In this document: positions 16,274 through 24,551 of the stretch, piece after piece
How the letters are laid out: the number at the start of each line of letters is the position of its first letter
Position numbering within the stretch: position 1 is the first letter of the stretch
Source: Rubrivivax sp.
Lineage (GTDB): Bacteria > Pseudomonadota > Gammaproteobacteria > Burkholderiales > Burkholderiaceae_C
DNA length: 64,000 nucleotides
NCBI GenBank assembly: GCA_018780805.1
Contig: JADMJD010000112.1
Location: 62,001 to 126,000 of the forward strand
Reading direction: 5' to 3'
Made by a program: the position numbers and the translations under genes
The notes under the pieces: model-generated
Databases searched by the model: none
The model's input: the letters and a program-made list of their open reading frames with translations, nothing else
What the model was told of the DNA's origin: nothing

Positions 16274-17473
16274 TCAGGCTTTCCGCGGGAAAACCGGCTC
16301 CACTTCGCGGTACTCACGCGGAACGATCACCTTGATGTCGCCCTTCACCACCTGCGTCATCAGCGGCTGGGCGCCCATGTTCTGGCCGTTGACGAACTTG
16401 GTGTCGCTGTACGGCATGATGTGGTTCTTGAACGTGCTGCTGGCCAGCGCGTCGATGATGGCGGCACGGTCGGCGCTCTTGGCGCGCTCGATGGCATCGG
16501 CCAGCAGCATCGTGGCCGTGTAGGCCATGAAGAGCTCGTAGGTGAAGAACAGGTTCTTCGCTTCGGCGCGCTTCTTCAGCGCCTGGGCGCGCGGGTCCTT
16601 GGGGTTGAACCAGTGGTTGCAGTCGATGATGCCGTCGGCCGCGTCCGGGAACTCCTTGACGAACTTGTAGCTCGACGCCGCGCCGCCCAGCACCGAGTAG
16701 ATCGCTTTGGGCACCACCTTCTGCTGCTGCATCGTGCGCACCAGCAGCGCGTACTCGTTGTAGTAGTTGGCCGGGATCACGATGTCCGGGTTGATGGACT
16801 TCATGCGCAGCACGATGTTGTTGAAGTCGCGCGTCGGGTTCGCGTGTTTGATGACTTCCTTCACCTCGAAGCCGAAGCCCGGCAGTTCACGCGCCAGCAG
16901 GTTGGCGGTGCCGGTGCCGAACAGGCTTTCTTCGTGGATGATCATCACCGTCTTCGCGGGTTTGCCGGCGATGGTGTTGAGCACGTGCAGGTTGTTCACG
17001 GCCACCTGCGCGCAGGTGGCGTAGCCCGGACCGAAGCGGAAGGTGTTCTTCAGACCGCGGCTGACGATCTGGTCGGCCACGCCCACATCCACCACGTGCG
17101 GCAGGTTGTACTTGGCCGCGGCCTGCGTGGTGGCCAGGCAGATGGCCGAAGCGAACGCACCGACGATGGCCGAGACGCCGGCTTCGTTCATCTTCTCCAC
17201 CTCGGCCGTGCCGGCCTGCGGTGTGCTCTGCGCGTCGCCCAGCATCGCTTCCAGCTTGGCGCCGCCCAGGCTCTTGATACCGGTCTTGTTGATGTCTTCC
17301 AGCGCCATCAGCGCACCTTCGCGGCATTGCTGGCCGGAGTAGGCCAGCGCACCGGTGACCGGGTGCAGGATGCCCACCTTCACCGCCTTGGGCTGGGCCC
17401 CGGCGATGAGCGGGAAGGACAACGCAGACGCAGCCGCGGCCGACTGCTGGATGAAGGTGCGACGGTTGTTCAT
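16274..17473 (-). CDS. livK: ABC importer periplasmic substrate-binding protein LivK-type
   Basis: 399 residues. The N-terminus MNNRRTFIQQSAAAASAL has a twin-arginine-like motif and a cleavage region near IAGAQ. The body is a type I periplasmic-binding fold (VKVGILHPVTGALAYSGQQ, NLPHVVDVGVADQI, KTVMIIHEESLFGTG). The binding pocket cannot be assigned to a ligand by eye. It lies 25 bases downstream of the gntR stop and is the first transporter gene of the unit. Confidence 0.9.
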   Translation of the reverse strand: MNNRRTFIQQSAAAASALSFPLIAGAQPKAVKVGILHPVTGALAYSGQQCREGALMALEDINKTGIKSLGGAKLEAMLGDAQSTPQAGTAEVEKMNEAGVSAIVGAFASAICLATTQAAAKYNLPHVVDVGVADQIVSRGLKNTFRFGPGYATCAQVAVNNLHVLNTIAGKPAKTVMIIHEESLFGTGTANLLARELPGFGFEVKEVIKHANPTRDFNNIVLRMKSINPDIVIPANYYNEYALLVRTMQQQKVVPKAIYSVLGGAASSYKFVKEFPDAADGIIDCNHWFNPKDPRAQALKKRAEAKNLFFTYELFMAYTATMLLADAIERAKSADRAAIIDALASSTFKNHIMPYSDTKFVNGQNMGAQPLMTQVVKGDIKVIVPREYREVEPVFPRKA

Positions 17474-17498
17474 GGCGGGCTCCTGGGGTTGGAAGGGG

Positions 17499-18278
17499 TC
17501 AGTGAAACTGGGCGGACAGCTCTTTGCTGACCCACACCTTGGCGGCTATGCCGCCCACGCGGGAGAGCTGCATCTGGTACTGGTAACGGTCGGGCCGGTA
17601 CAGGCCTTGCAGCCACTGCACGGGTTTGTCGTCGGCGTCGAAGATCAGGCGGTGCACACACAGCAGCGCGCTGCCGACGGCCAGGTCCAGGTGCGGCGCG
17701 GTGTCGGCGTCGGCCAGGCGGGCGGTGATGCTCTGTTCGGCGCGGCCGATGCGCACGCCCTGCGCTTCCAGCAGCAGCAGGATGGGTTGTTTGGCCAGCT
17801 CGCGTTTGCCAAAGCCCTGGGCCAGCGCCGCCGGCACCCAGGTGGTGATGTGCGAAAACGGGCCCTCGCGTGTGGAGCGCACACGCACGGCCTTCTGCAC
17901 CGGCGCACCGGGCGCCAGGCCCAGCGGGCGCGCGGCCGATTCCGGCGCCGGCACCACGTCGCAGGCCAGCACCTTGACGGCGGTGCGCAGGCCCATGCTG
18001 ACGATGTTTTCCAGCAGGCCGGTGAGCTGCGCACGCTCCGGCATCGCCGCCGCCGCGGCACGTTTGACGGGCACCGTGCCACGGCCGGGGGCGCGCTCGA
18101 TCAGACCCTCGGCCACCAGGCGCTCCAGCGCCTTGCGGACCGTGACACGCGCCACGTCGAACTGCTCGGCCAGCACCAGCTCGGGCGGCAGGCCGGCGTC
18201 GAAGCGGCCTTCGGCCAGCTGCTCGCGCAGCACCAGGTAGACCTGGTGGTACTTGGGCAGAGGCAGGGGGCCGCGCAT
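17499..18278 (-). CDS. GntR-family regulator, HutC/UTRA subfamily
   Basis: 259 residues from ATG 18278 (MRGPLPLPKYHQVYLVLRE); a TTG at 18287 would add three. The winged helix-turn-helix at 10-75 includes LVLAEQFDVARVTVRKALERL and APGRGTVPVK. A UTRA ligand domain spans about 95-250 (HITTWVPAALAQGFGKREL, RLIFDADDKPVQWLQGLYRPDRYQYQ). It heads the transport and catabolic unit and probably represses it until a pathway intermediate binds. A strong palindrome lies 23-45 bases upstream. Confidence 0.9.
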   Translation of the reverse strand: MRGPLPLPKYHQVYLVLREQLAEGRFDAGLPPELVLAEQFDVARVTVRKALERLVAEGLIERAPGRGTVPVKRAAAAAMPERAQLTGLLENIVSMGLRTAVKVLACDVVPAPESAARPLGLAPGAPVQKAVRVRSTREGPFSHITTWVPAALAQGFGKRELAKQPILLLLEAQGVRIGRAEQSITARLADADTAPHLDLAVGSALLCVHRLIFDADDKPVQWLQGLYRPDRYQYQMQLSRVGGIAAKVWVSKELSAQFH

Positions 18279-18300
18279 GGGGCGCAAGACTGATCCTGTT

Positions 18301-18323
18301 CTATTGTCCTGTCAATAGGACAA
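18301..18323. promoter_or_regulatory. Operator palindrome upstream of the UTRA regulator
   Basis: TTGTCCT (18304-18310) and AGGACAA (18317-18323) are perfect 7-base arms with a 6-base spacer. CTATTG (18301-18306) and CAATAG (18313-18318) form a second, overlapping palindrome. HutC-type GntR operators typically have TTGT...ACAA ends, as here. The site is in the 97-base gap between the thiolase stop and the regulator start, so it would control the 11.7-kb unit. Confidence 0.65.
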
Positions 18324-18375
18324 ATGAGCCCTGAAAAAGGGCAGCGGTGGTGCCGCCGCCCTCGTCGCACGGGCT

Positions 18376-19563
18376 TCAGAGCCGCTCGAACACCGCCGCG
18401 ATGCCCTGCCCGCCGCCGATGCACATCGTCACCAGCGCGTAGCGCCCGCCGGTGCGGTGCAGCTCGTAGATCGCCTTGGTGGCGATGAAGGCACCCGAGC
18501 AGCCGATCGGGTGGCCCAGCGCGATGGCGCCGCCGTTGGGGTTGGTCTTGGCCATGTCCAGCTCCAGGCCGCGTGCGACGGCGATGGCCTGGGCGGCGAA
18601 GGCTTCGTTGCTCTCCACCACGTCGAGCTGGTCGATCGTCAAGCCAGCCTTCTTCAGCGCCAGCCGGGACGCCGGGATCGGGCCTTCGCCCATGATCTCG
18701 TTGGGCACACCGGCAACCGCGTAGCTGACCAGGCGCGCCAGAGGTTTGTGGCCATGGGCTGCGGCCACCGTGGCATCACCCAGCACGAAGAATGCTGCGC
18801 CGTCGTTGATGCCGGACGCATTGCCGGCCGTCACGCTCCCGCCTTCTTTCTTGAAGGCGGGCTTGAGCTTGGCCAGGCTTTCCATCGTGGTGCCGGCTTT
18901 CACGTGTTCGTCGGTCTCGAAGCTGACGTCGCCTTTGCGTGTCTTCAGCAGCACCGGCACGATCTGGCTCTTGAAGCGGCCTTCGGCGATGGCCGCGGCG
19001 GCGCGGCGGTGGCTTTCGACGGCCAGCGCGTCCTGCTCCTCGCGCGTGATGCCCCACTTGGCACACAGGTTCTCGGCCGTGATGCCCATGTGGCCGACAC
19101 CAAACGGGTCGGTCAGCGTGGCGACCATCATGTCGATGAGCTTGGTGTCGCCCATGCGCGCGCCGGTGCGCATCGCGGGGGAGAGGTAACCGCCGCGGCT
19201 CATCACCTCGACACCGCCGCCGACGCCGTAATCACAGTCGCCCAGCAGGATGTTCTGCGCGGTGGTGACGATGGCCTGCAGGCCCGAGCTGCACAACCGG
19301 TTGACCGACATGGCCACACTGTCCATCGGCAGCCCGGCCTGGATGCTGGCCACGCGCGCCACGTAGGCGAAGCGGCTTTCGGTGGGGATGGTGTTGCCCA
19401 CCGTCACGTAGTTGATCGCTTTCGGGTCGACGCCGGAACGCTCGACCGTCGCTTTCATCACCTGGCCGGCCAGTTCGGCCGGCTCGATGTCGGCCAGGCC
19501 ACCCCCGAAGGTGCCGATTGCCGAACGTGCTGCACCCAGCACCACCACGTCACGTTTGCTCAT
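18376..19563 (-). CDS. bktB: Acetyl-CoA C-acyltransferase (BktB-like thiolase)
   Basis: 395 residues from ATG 19563, chosen because GGAGA lies just upstream; a GTG at 19575 is in frame. All thiolase motifs are present: nucleophile Cys91 in VNRLCSSGLQAI, NEAFAAQ, GHPIGCSGA and the second catalytic Cys in MCIGGGQGIAAVFERL. The overall sequence reads closest to BktB of Cupriavidus (acetyl-CoA plus acyl-CoA to 3-ketoacyl-CoA, or thiolysis). It is in the same direction as the catabolic unit but separated from it by the operator region, so it may be independently transcribed. Confidence 0.85.
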   Translation of the reverse strand: MSKRDVVVLGAARSAIGTFGGGLADIEPAELAGQVMKATVERSGVDPKAINYVTVGNTIPTESRFAYVARVASIQAGLPMDSVAMSVNRLCSSGLQAIVTTAQNILLGDCDYGVGGGVEVMSRGGYLSPAMRTGARMGDTKLIDMMVATLTDPFGVGHMGITAENLCAKWGITREEQDALAVESHRRAAAAIAEGRFKSQIVPVLLKTRKGDVSFETDEHVKAGTTMESLAKLKPAFKKEGGSVTAGNASGINDGAAFFVLGDATVAAAHGHKPLARLVSYAVAGVPNEIMGEGPIPASRLALKKAGLTIDQLDVVESNEAFAAQAIAVARGLELDMAKTNPNGGAIALGHPIGCSGAFIATKAIYELHRTGGRYALVTMCIGGGQGIAAVFERL

Positions 19564-19644
19564 GTCAGTCTCCACAGGTCTGTTGGCCAGGGCGACACGA
19601 TAGCGCGCGGGGGCTGGCGCGGGGCTGACAAGCCGCGCCCCAAT

Positions 19645-19684
19645 TGAAAAACCCGCAAGGGCCGGAGCACATTGCGGGTTTTGG
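19645..19684 (-). terminator. Intrinsic terminator downstream of the cold-shock gene
   Basis: AAAACCCGCAA (19647-19657) and TTGCGGGTTTT (19672-19682) form a GC-rich hairpin flanked by A and T tracts on both sides. On the minus strand the run after the hairpin becomes TTTTT, right for terminating the cold-shock transcript. It may also work in the other direction. The thiolase gene starts about 80 bases beyond. Confidence 0.8.
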
Positions 19685-19730
19685 GCGCATCGGGCGGCGC
19701 GGTGAACCGCGCTGCCCGTGCCGGCCGGGT

Positions 19731-19952
19731 TCAGGCCAGCGCTTTGATGTTCGCGGCTTGCAGGCCCTTCTGGCCTTGCTTCACTTCAAACTCGACGCGC
19801 TGGTTCTCGGCCAGGCTCTTGAAGCCGGTGCCGCCCTGGATTTCGCTGAAATGCGCGAACAGGTCCTTGCCACCGGCGTCCGGCGTGATGAAGCCGAAGC
19901 CCTTGCCGTCGTCGAACCACTTGACGATGCCAGTTTGGGTGGTGGTGCTCAT
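19731..19952 (-). CDS. cspA: Cold-shock protein, CspA family
   Basis: 73 residues, a single OB-fold cold-shock domain. RNP1 is seen in [12 protein letters not shown] and RNP2 in [10 protein letters not shown], and the N-terminus TGIVKWFDD is canonical. It binds single-stranded RNA or DNA as an RNA chaperone. The gene has a long upstream non-coding region (19953-20151, about 200 bases, no other gene seen), consistent with a structured 5' leader, and a good terminator. The paralogue number, and hence cold versus constitutive expression, cannot be judged from one copy. Confidence 0.95.
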   Translation of the reverse strand: MSTTTQTGIVKWFDDGKGFGFITPDAGGKDLFAHFSEIQGGTGFKSLAENQRVEFEVKQGQKGLQAANIKALA

Positions 19953-20151
19953 ATCGATTCCTTCGTTCAAAAATGCTCGCGCAGCACATGCCGACGCAAG
20001 TGCAGAAACACGCAAGATGATCAAACCGGGGGGGAAATCGACTGCAACACCGGCGGGGAGCCGGGGACAAACGGAAAACCTGCGACGAGAAGACGGTCTT
20101 GGTATGACTGACAGCGTTGAATGTACACCATCCCCGACATCGGGGTTGGAT

Positions 20152-21024
20152 TTATTCCAGCGGCTGCACGCGGCCCTGCTGGCGCAGGTTTTCCAGCACA
20201 GCGCCGCCAGGGTAGTAGTCGGCACTGCGACGGCCCAGCGCCAGGTCGGCCGCCCACACCGCGGCCAGCTCGCGCAGCACACGCACATTGGCCGGCCGCG
20301 GCGGGCCCTGGCGGCAGGCGGCCCAGGCCAGGACATCACTGTCGGGCCCTTCGGCGTCCACGTGGGTGGAGCGGTCGATCAGCTGCACGCCGACAAACAC
20401 ATCGGCACCGGCCGCCGCTGCATCGGCTGCCACGGCGCGCAGGCCCGGCAAGGCATTGAGCTGCGCGTTGCAGCCGCTGGCCAAGGCGCTGAGGCTGCGC
20501 ACCGGGCGCGCGCCGCTGCCGGCCAGTGCGCGGATCTGGTCGCTGAAACCTGCGGCCGCCACGGGGTCGAACAACACCGCGCCCGCCAGGCGCTGCGGCA
20601 CCAGCTGCGCCAGGGTGTAACCCAGGCGCACCGCAAACGCGCCGCCGGCACTGTGGCCCCCGACAACGATGCGCTCCGGCACCGGCACGCCATCGGGTGT
20701 GCTGAGGCCGGTCGCGATCAGCTGCGCCAGCGCATCGGCCAGCTGCGGGTTGCCGGCGGTCATGTTGGCGTCCACGCACAGCGTCAGCAGGCCCCGGGCG
20801 ACCAGCGCCTCCAGCGTGCCGGTGATGTTGGCGCAGCGGCGCGTGAAACCGTGCTCCACCACGGCCAGCCCCAGCGGCGCACCCGCGGGCAGGCCCCAGG
20901 CCACGTCGTATTCACTGCCGCCGATCACCAGCGTGCCGGGGACCTGGCGTGCCCCCTCGGCCGTTGCCGCGACCGCCGCCACAGACAACACGGCCGCGCA
21001 AACCAGGCGATGGCAGAACTTCAT
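20152..21024 (-). CDS. Secreted alpha/beta-hydrolase-like protein
   Basis: 290 residues with an N-terminal signal peptide ([20 protein letters not shown], cleavage near ATAEGA). The nucleophile elbow is [11 protein letters not shown] (G-H-S-A-G), preceded by [13 protein letters not shown] in the oxyanion position. Late candidate acid and histidine residues include [13 protein letters not shown]. Cys residues at several positions may form disulfides in the periplasm. It could be an esterase or lipase-like enzyme; the substrate is unknown. It lies 35 bases downstream of the ExeA-like gene on the same strand and may be co-transcribed with it. Confidence 0.7.
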   Translation of the reverse strand: MKFCHRLVCAAVLSVAAVAATAEGARQVPGTLVIGGSEYDVAWGLPAGAPLGLAVVEHGFTRRCANITGTLEALVARGLLTLCVDANMTAGNPQLADALAQLIATGLSTPDGVPVPERIVVGGHSAGGAFAVRLGYTLAQLVPQRLAGAVLFDPVAAAGFSDQIRALAGSGARPVRSLSALASGCNAQLNALPGLRAVAADAAAAGADVFVGVQLIDRSTHVDAEGPDSDVLAWAACRQGPPRPANVRVLRELAAVWAADLALGRRSADYYPGGAVLENLRQQGRVQPLE

Positions 21025-21059
21025 GAGGCGGGCTCCAGACAGCGACCGCGCAGTATGGA

Positions 21060-22745
21060 TCAACGCCTGCTCAGTCGCGGCTCGTCCACACCCGCGGCGC
21101 GGTTGAGCTGCATCAGCGTCTGCGGGCCCACCAGGCCGTCGGGCGCCAGGCCCTGGGTGAGCTGGAAGGCCACGATGCGTTCGTCCAGCGGCCGGCGGCT
21201 GCCGCCGTCGATGGGGGCCAGGCGTTCGGCCAGCCAGCGCGAGATCGCGCCGTCTTCCGAGGTGATCAGCATGCCTTCGCGGTAACCCGGCGGGGCCCGC
21301 CACAGCGTGCCGAATTCGCCCCGCCAGTCGCGTGCCAGTGCGGCCAGCGGCAGCACCTGCTCGCGGTCGCCCACGCGCAGCGTCACGTCCTGCGCCGACA
21401 CCGCCGTCAGCAGCGCGGTGCTGCTGCGGCCCAAGGGATCGGTCAGCGTCACCAGGGCCGGGCGGTCGAGCTGGCGGATGGCGGCCAGGCCGCCGCGGCC
21501 GCGGTAACACTGCAGACCCAGCCCGGGCGCGGCCGCGCAGGGTTCAACGGCCGGCAAGGTGGCGCCCCACTGGCTGGCCAGCGCGCGCCAGGCCGAGGCT
21601 TCATCGCCGGGGCTGGCAAAGACGTCCAGCGGCGACAAGCTGGGCAGGGCAGGTGCCACGGCCGCCGATGCGGGCACGCCAACAGGCGCGGGGGCAGGGG
21701 CCAGTGCGGGCACCGGTGCCGCCACAGCGGCCGTGGGGCGGGCCGGCTCGGGCCCGGCCAGCCAGCTGCGCAGCCAGGGCGACACAAGCAGCCCGGCCAC
21801 CAGCGCGATGCCGGCCACGGCCCAGACGCCGCGGTGGTCGGCCCCGGCGGCCCCGGCCGGCGCTGCGGCGTTCGGCCCTGGCGGCGGCGTGGTGTCGGGT
21901 GCCGGGGCCGCGGCCTCTGCTGCCGGCTTGGGCGGCAGCGCACGCGCAAAGACCTCCTGGGCCGCCTGGTCGACCAGCTCCGGGGTCACGCGCAAGACCC
22001 GGGCCTCGAAGGCCGCCAGCAGCGCGCGGTCGCACAACACGTTGATGCGCCGTGGCACACCGCCGCACAGCGCATGGATGTGCGCCAGCGCCAACGCCTC
22101 GAAGGGCGGAAGACCCAGGGCCCCGGCCACGGCCAGGCGGTGCGCGATGTAGCGGCGCGTTTCTTCTTCGGGCAGCGCCGGCAGGTGGAACCGTGCCACC
22201 ACGCGTTGCGCCACAGGCTCCAGCACCGGGCGCTCCAGCATCTCGCGCAGCTCGGGCTGGCCGATCAGCAGCACCTGCACCAGCTTGCGGTCGGCGGTCA
22301 CCAGGTTGGTCAGCAGGCGCAGTTGCTCCAGCACGGCGTCGGACAAGGCCTGTGCTTCGTCCACCACGATCAGCGTGCGCCGGCCCTGGGCGTGCGCCAG
22401 CAGCAGGTGGCCGTGCAGCGCGTCGATGGGGTCGCGCGCCGGGCCGTCGGGCAGCGTGACCCCCAGGTCCTCGCACACGCGGGCCAGCAGCACGTCCACG
22501 CCCAGCTTGGGGTTCACCACGGTGGCGACATCGAAGTTCGGCGGCAGCTGCTCCAGGAAGCTGCGCCACACCGTGGTCTTGCCGGCGCCGATCTCACCCG
22601 TCAGCACCACGAAGCCGGCGCCACCGCGCAGGCCGATCTCCAGCTGGCGCAGCGCCTCGCGGTGCACGTCGCTGAGGTACATGAAGCGCGGATCCGGTGC
22701 GACGGAAAACGGCTCGGTCTGCAGGCCGAAAAAGGACTCGTACAT
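21060..22745 (-). CDS. ExeA/GspA-like AAA ATPase with peptidoglycan-binding domain
   Basis: 561 residues. N-terminal AAA ATPase: Walker A GEIGAGKTT (50-58), Walker B LIVVDEAQAL (about 124-133) and the arginine-rich GGVPRRINVLCDRALL. A Pro/Ala-rich linker (about 270-310) is followed by one TM segment (VWAVAGIALVAGLLVSPWL) and a periplasmic region ending in a peptidoglycan-binding_1 domain (about 500-555, IVAFQLTQGLAPDGLVGPQT). ExeA/GspA uses ATP hydrolysis and murein binding to help assemble the type II secretion secretin. No gspB partner is visible here. It is divergent from the transglutaminase-like gene, with a 40-base gap. Confidence 0.82.
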   Translation of the reverse strand: MYESFFGLQTEPFSVAPDPRFMYLSDVHREALRQLEIGLRGGAGFVVLTGEIGAGKTTVWRSFLEQLPPNFDVATVVNPKLGVDVLLARVCEDLGVTLPDGPARDPIDALHGHLLLAHAQGRRTLIVVDEAQALSDAVLEQLRLLTNLVTADRKLVQVLLIGQPELREMLERPVLEPVAQRVVARFHLPALPEEETRRYIAHRLAVAGALGLPPFEALALAHIHALCGGVPRRINVLCDRALLAAFEARVLRVTPELVDQAAQEVFARALPPKPAAEAAAPAPDTTPPPGPNAAAPAGAAGADHRGVWAVAGIALVAGLLVSPWLRSWLAGPEPARPTAAVAAPVPALAPAPAPVGVPASAAVAPALPSLSPLDVFASPGDEASAWRALASQWGATLPAVEPCAAAPGLGLQCYRGRGGLAAIRQLDRPALVTLTDPLGRSSTALLTAVSAQDVTLRVGDREQVLPLAALARDWRGEFGTLWRAPPGYREGMLITSEDGAISRWLAERLAPIDGGSRRPLDERIVAFQLTQGLAPDGLVGPQTLMQLNRAAGVDEPRLSRR

Positions 22746-22785
22746 GCCGCCAGCATAGCCGGCCGGCGAGTTACGCTAAGACCCC

Positions 22786-23469
22786 ATGACACCCAGCCCC
22801 GCCACCCTGGCCGCCAGCCTGGCAGCCACGCCGCTGATCGACAGCGACCACCCCGCCGTCATCTCCTTTGCGCAACAACATGCCCGAGGCAGCGACAACC
22901 GCGAACGTGCGGTGTCGCTCTACGCTGCCGTGCGCGACGGTTTCCGCTACGACCCCTACCGCATCGACCTGCGGCCCGCCGGCATGAAGGCCAGCGCCGT
23001 GCTGGCCACCGGCCACGGCTGGTGTGTGCCCAAGGCCACGCTGCTGGCCGCCGCCTGCCGTGCGGCCGGCCTGCCGGCACGCGTGGGTTTTGCCGACGTG
23101 CGCAACCACCTGTCCACCGAACGCATGCGCCAGACCATGCAGACCGATCTTTTCGTCTGGCACGGCTACACCGAGGTCTGGCTGGGTGAGCGCTGGGTCA
23201 AGGCCACGCCGGCCTTCAACATCGAGCTCTGCCAGCGGTTCGGCCTGCTGCCGCTGGACTGGGACGGCCGGGCCGATTCGCTCTACCACCCGTTTGACGC
23301 CAGCGGCCAGCGCCACATGGAGTACGTGCACGAACGCGGCGCTTTCGACGAGGTGCCGCTGGCCGCCATCGTGCAGAGCTTCCGCGACACCTACCCGGGC
23401 TGGGGCGACACCGGCTCAGCCCTGGCCGGCGACGACTTCGGCGCCGACGTGTTGCAGGAGACCCGATGA
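22786..23469 (+). CDS. Transglutaminase-like cysteine protein
   Basis: 227 residues. The core is a transglutaminase-like (papain-fold) domain: ATGHGWCVPKATLLAAACRAAG contains the catalytic Cys, WHGYTEVWLGERWVKATPAFN the His and following Asp-equivalent region. Proteins of this type are often peptidases or amidases, but many are uncharacterised. No signal peptide is evident. The stop overlaps the next start by four bases, so it forms an operon with the PaaI-type thioesterase. Confidence 0.78.
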   Translation: MTPSPATLAASLAATPLIDSDHPAVISFAQQHARGSDNRERAVSLYAAVRDGFRYDPYRIDLRPAGMKASAVLATGHGWCVPKATLLAAACRAAGLPARVGFADVRNHLSTERMRQTMQTDLFVWHGYTEVWLGERWVKATPAFNIELCQRFGLLPLDWDGRADSLYHPFDASGQRHMEYVHERGAFDEVPLAAIVQSFRDTYPGWGDTGSALAGDDFGADVLQETR

Positions 23470-23918
23470 GCAGCGCCGCATCGGCCGGCATCCCGGCCGG
23501 CTTCGCCGAGGTGCACATGGGCGGCGAGTTCATGCGCCACAACGGCCCGCTGTACCTGCGCAAGGCCGAAGGCCGGGTGTGGATGGGCTTCCGTGTCGAG
23601 GCGCGGCACTGCAACCCGGCCCAGATCTGCCACGGCGGCATGATGGCCAGCTTCTGCGACATGCTGCTGCCGGTGTGTGCCACCCACCTGGCGCCGTCGC
23701 TGCTGGGGCGTTTCATGCCCACCATCAGCCTGCAGCTGGATTACCTGGCGCCGACCTCCATCGGCGCCTGGGTGCAGGGCGAGGCCCAGTTGCTGCGCCA
23801 CACACCGGTGCTGGTCTTCCTGCAAGGCCTGGTGACGGCCGACGAGCTGCCGGTGGCGCGCGCCAGCGGCATCTTCCGGGTCGGCCCGGTGATGGCGGAA
23901 CACGCCGACCAGGCCTAG
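23466..23918 (+). CDS. PaaI-family hotdog-fold thioesterase
   Basis: 150 residues, a single hotdog domain. NPAQICHGGMMASFCDML is the characteristic HGG active-site region with the following acidic residue on the long helix. LQLDYLAPTSIGAWVQGEAQL is the central strand pair. Such enzymes hydrolyse aryl- or acyl-CoA thioesters. It is translationally coupled to the transglutaminase-like gene. The true substrate is not predictable. Confidence 0.85.
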   Translation: MSSAASAGIPAGFAEVHMGGEFMRHNGPLYLRKAEGRVWMGFRVEARHCNPAQICHGGMMASFCDMLLPVCATHLAPSLLGRFMPTISLQLDYLAPTSIGAWVQGEAQLLRHTPVLVFLQGLVTADELPVARASGIFRVGPVMAEHADQA

Positions 23919-23956
23919 GCTTGCGGGCATGCCGCGGCGGGCGACGCTGGCGATGC

Positions 23957-24499
23957 TCAGCCGCGCGCGTCGAAGATCAGGCAGGTGGTGGTGGCGTGGG
24001 CGTAGAGCTTGCCGTCGTGGCCCACCAGCCGGCCTTCGGCGGTGGCCACCTGCTTGCCGCCATGCACCACACGCCCTTCGGCGCGCACCAGGGGCACGCG
24101 GTCGCTGAGCGCACGCACGATGTTCAGCTTCAGCTCCAGCGTGGTGTAGCCCTTGCCGGCCGGCAGCGTGGTGTGCACGGCGCAGCCCACGGCGCTGTCC
24201 AGCAGCGTGGCAAACCAGCCGCCGTGCACGCTGCCCAGCGGGTTGTAGTGCGCCCAGCCTGGCCGGCCCTGGAACACGGCGAGGCCATGCTCCGCTTGCA
24301 CGAGGCAGAAATCCAGCGTCTGCCCGATGGGCGACGGTGGCAGGCGGCCGTCCATCATCGCGGCAAACACCTCCAGGCCGGTGAGGCCGGCCACCTGCTC
24401 GGGCCGGGCCACGCCGGTGGGCGCCAGGCGGGCACGGGCAGCGGCTTCATCGGCCTGCCATAACGCCAGCGTGGCGGCGTGGGGATCGGGGCTGTTCAT
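23957..24499 (-). CDS. PaaI-family hotdog-fold thioesterase (MarR-linked)
   Basis: 180 residues. The N-terminal about 60 residues are an extension (MNSPDPHAATLALWQADEAA...), followed by a hotdog domain with NPLGSVHGGWFATLLDSAVGC (HGG plus Asp) and TTLELKLNIVRAL. It is divergent from a MarR regulator, with two palindromes in the 52-base gap, so expression is probably repressed by MarR and relieved by a phenolic or acyl-CoA ligand. It is distinct in sequence from the thioesterase at 23466. Confidence 0.88.
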   Translation of the reverse strand: MNSPDPHAATLALWQADEAAARARLAPTGVARPEQVAGLTGLEVFAAMMDGRLPPSPIGQTLDFCLVQAEHGLAVFQGRPGWAHYNPLGSVHGGWFATLLDSAVGCAVHTTLPAGKGYTTLELKLNIVRALSDRVPLVRAEGRVVHGGKQVATAEGRLVGHDGKLYAHATTTCLIFDARG

Positions 24500-24517
24500 G
24501 GGCCGCCTCCAAGATCA

Positions 24518-24544
24518 TTGCAGATGCAACCATTGTAGATACAA
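24518..24544. promoter_or_regulatory. Twin MarR-type operator
   Basis: Two 12-base palindromes, TTGC-AGAT-GCAA (24518-24529) and TTGT-AGAT-ACAA (24533-24544), share the same centre sequence and are 15 bases apart. They occupy the gap between the divergent thioesterase and marR genes. MarR regulators often bind palindromes of this TTG...CAA shape near the -10/-35 region. The second site ends 8 bases before the first candidate marR ATG. Confidence 0.65.
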
Positions 24545-24551
24545 TCTTTTG

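Noticed and set aside
21060-22745. Part of a type II secretion gene cluster
   Set aside because: Only an ExeA/GspA-like ATPase is present; no gsp structural genes are in the window.
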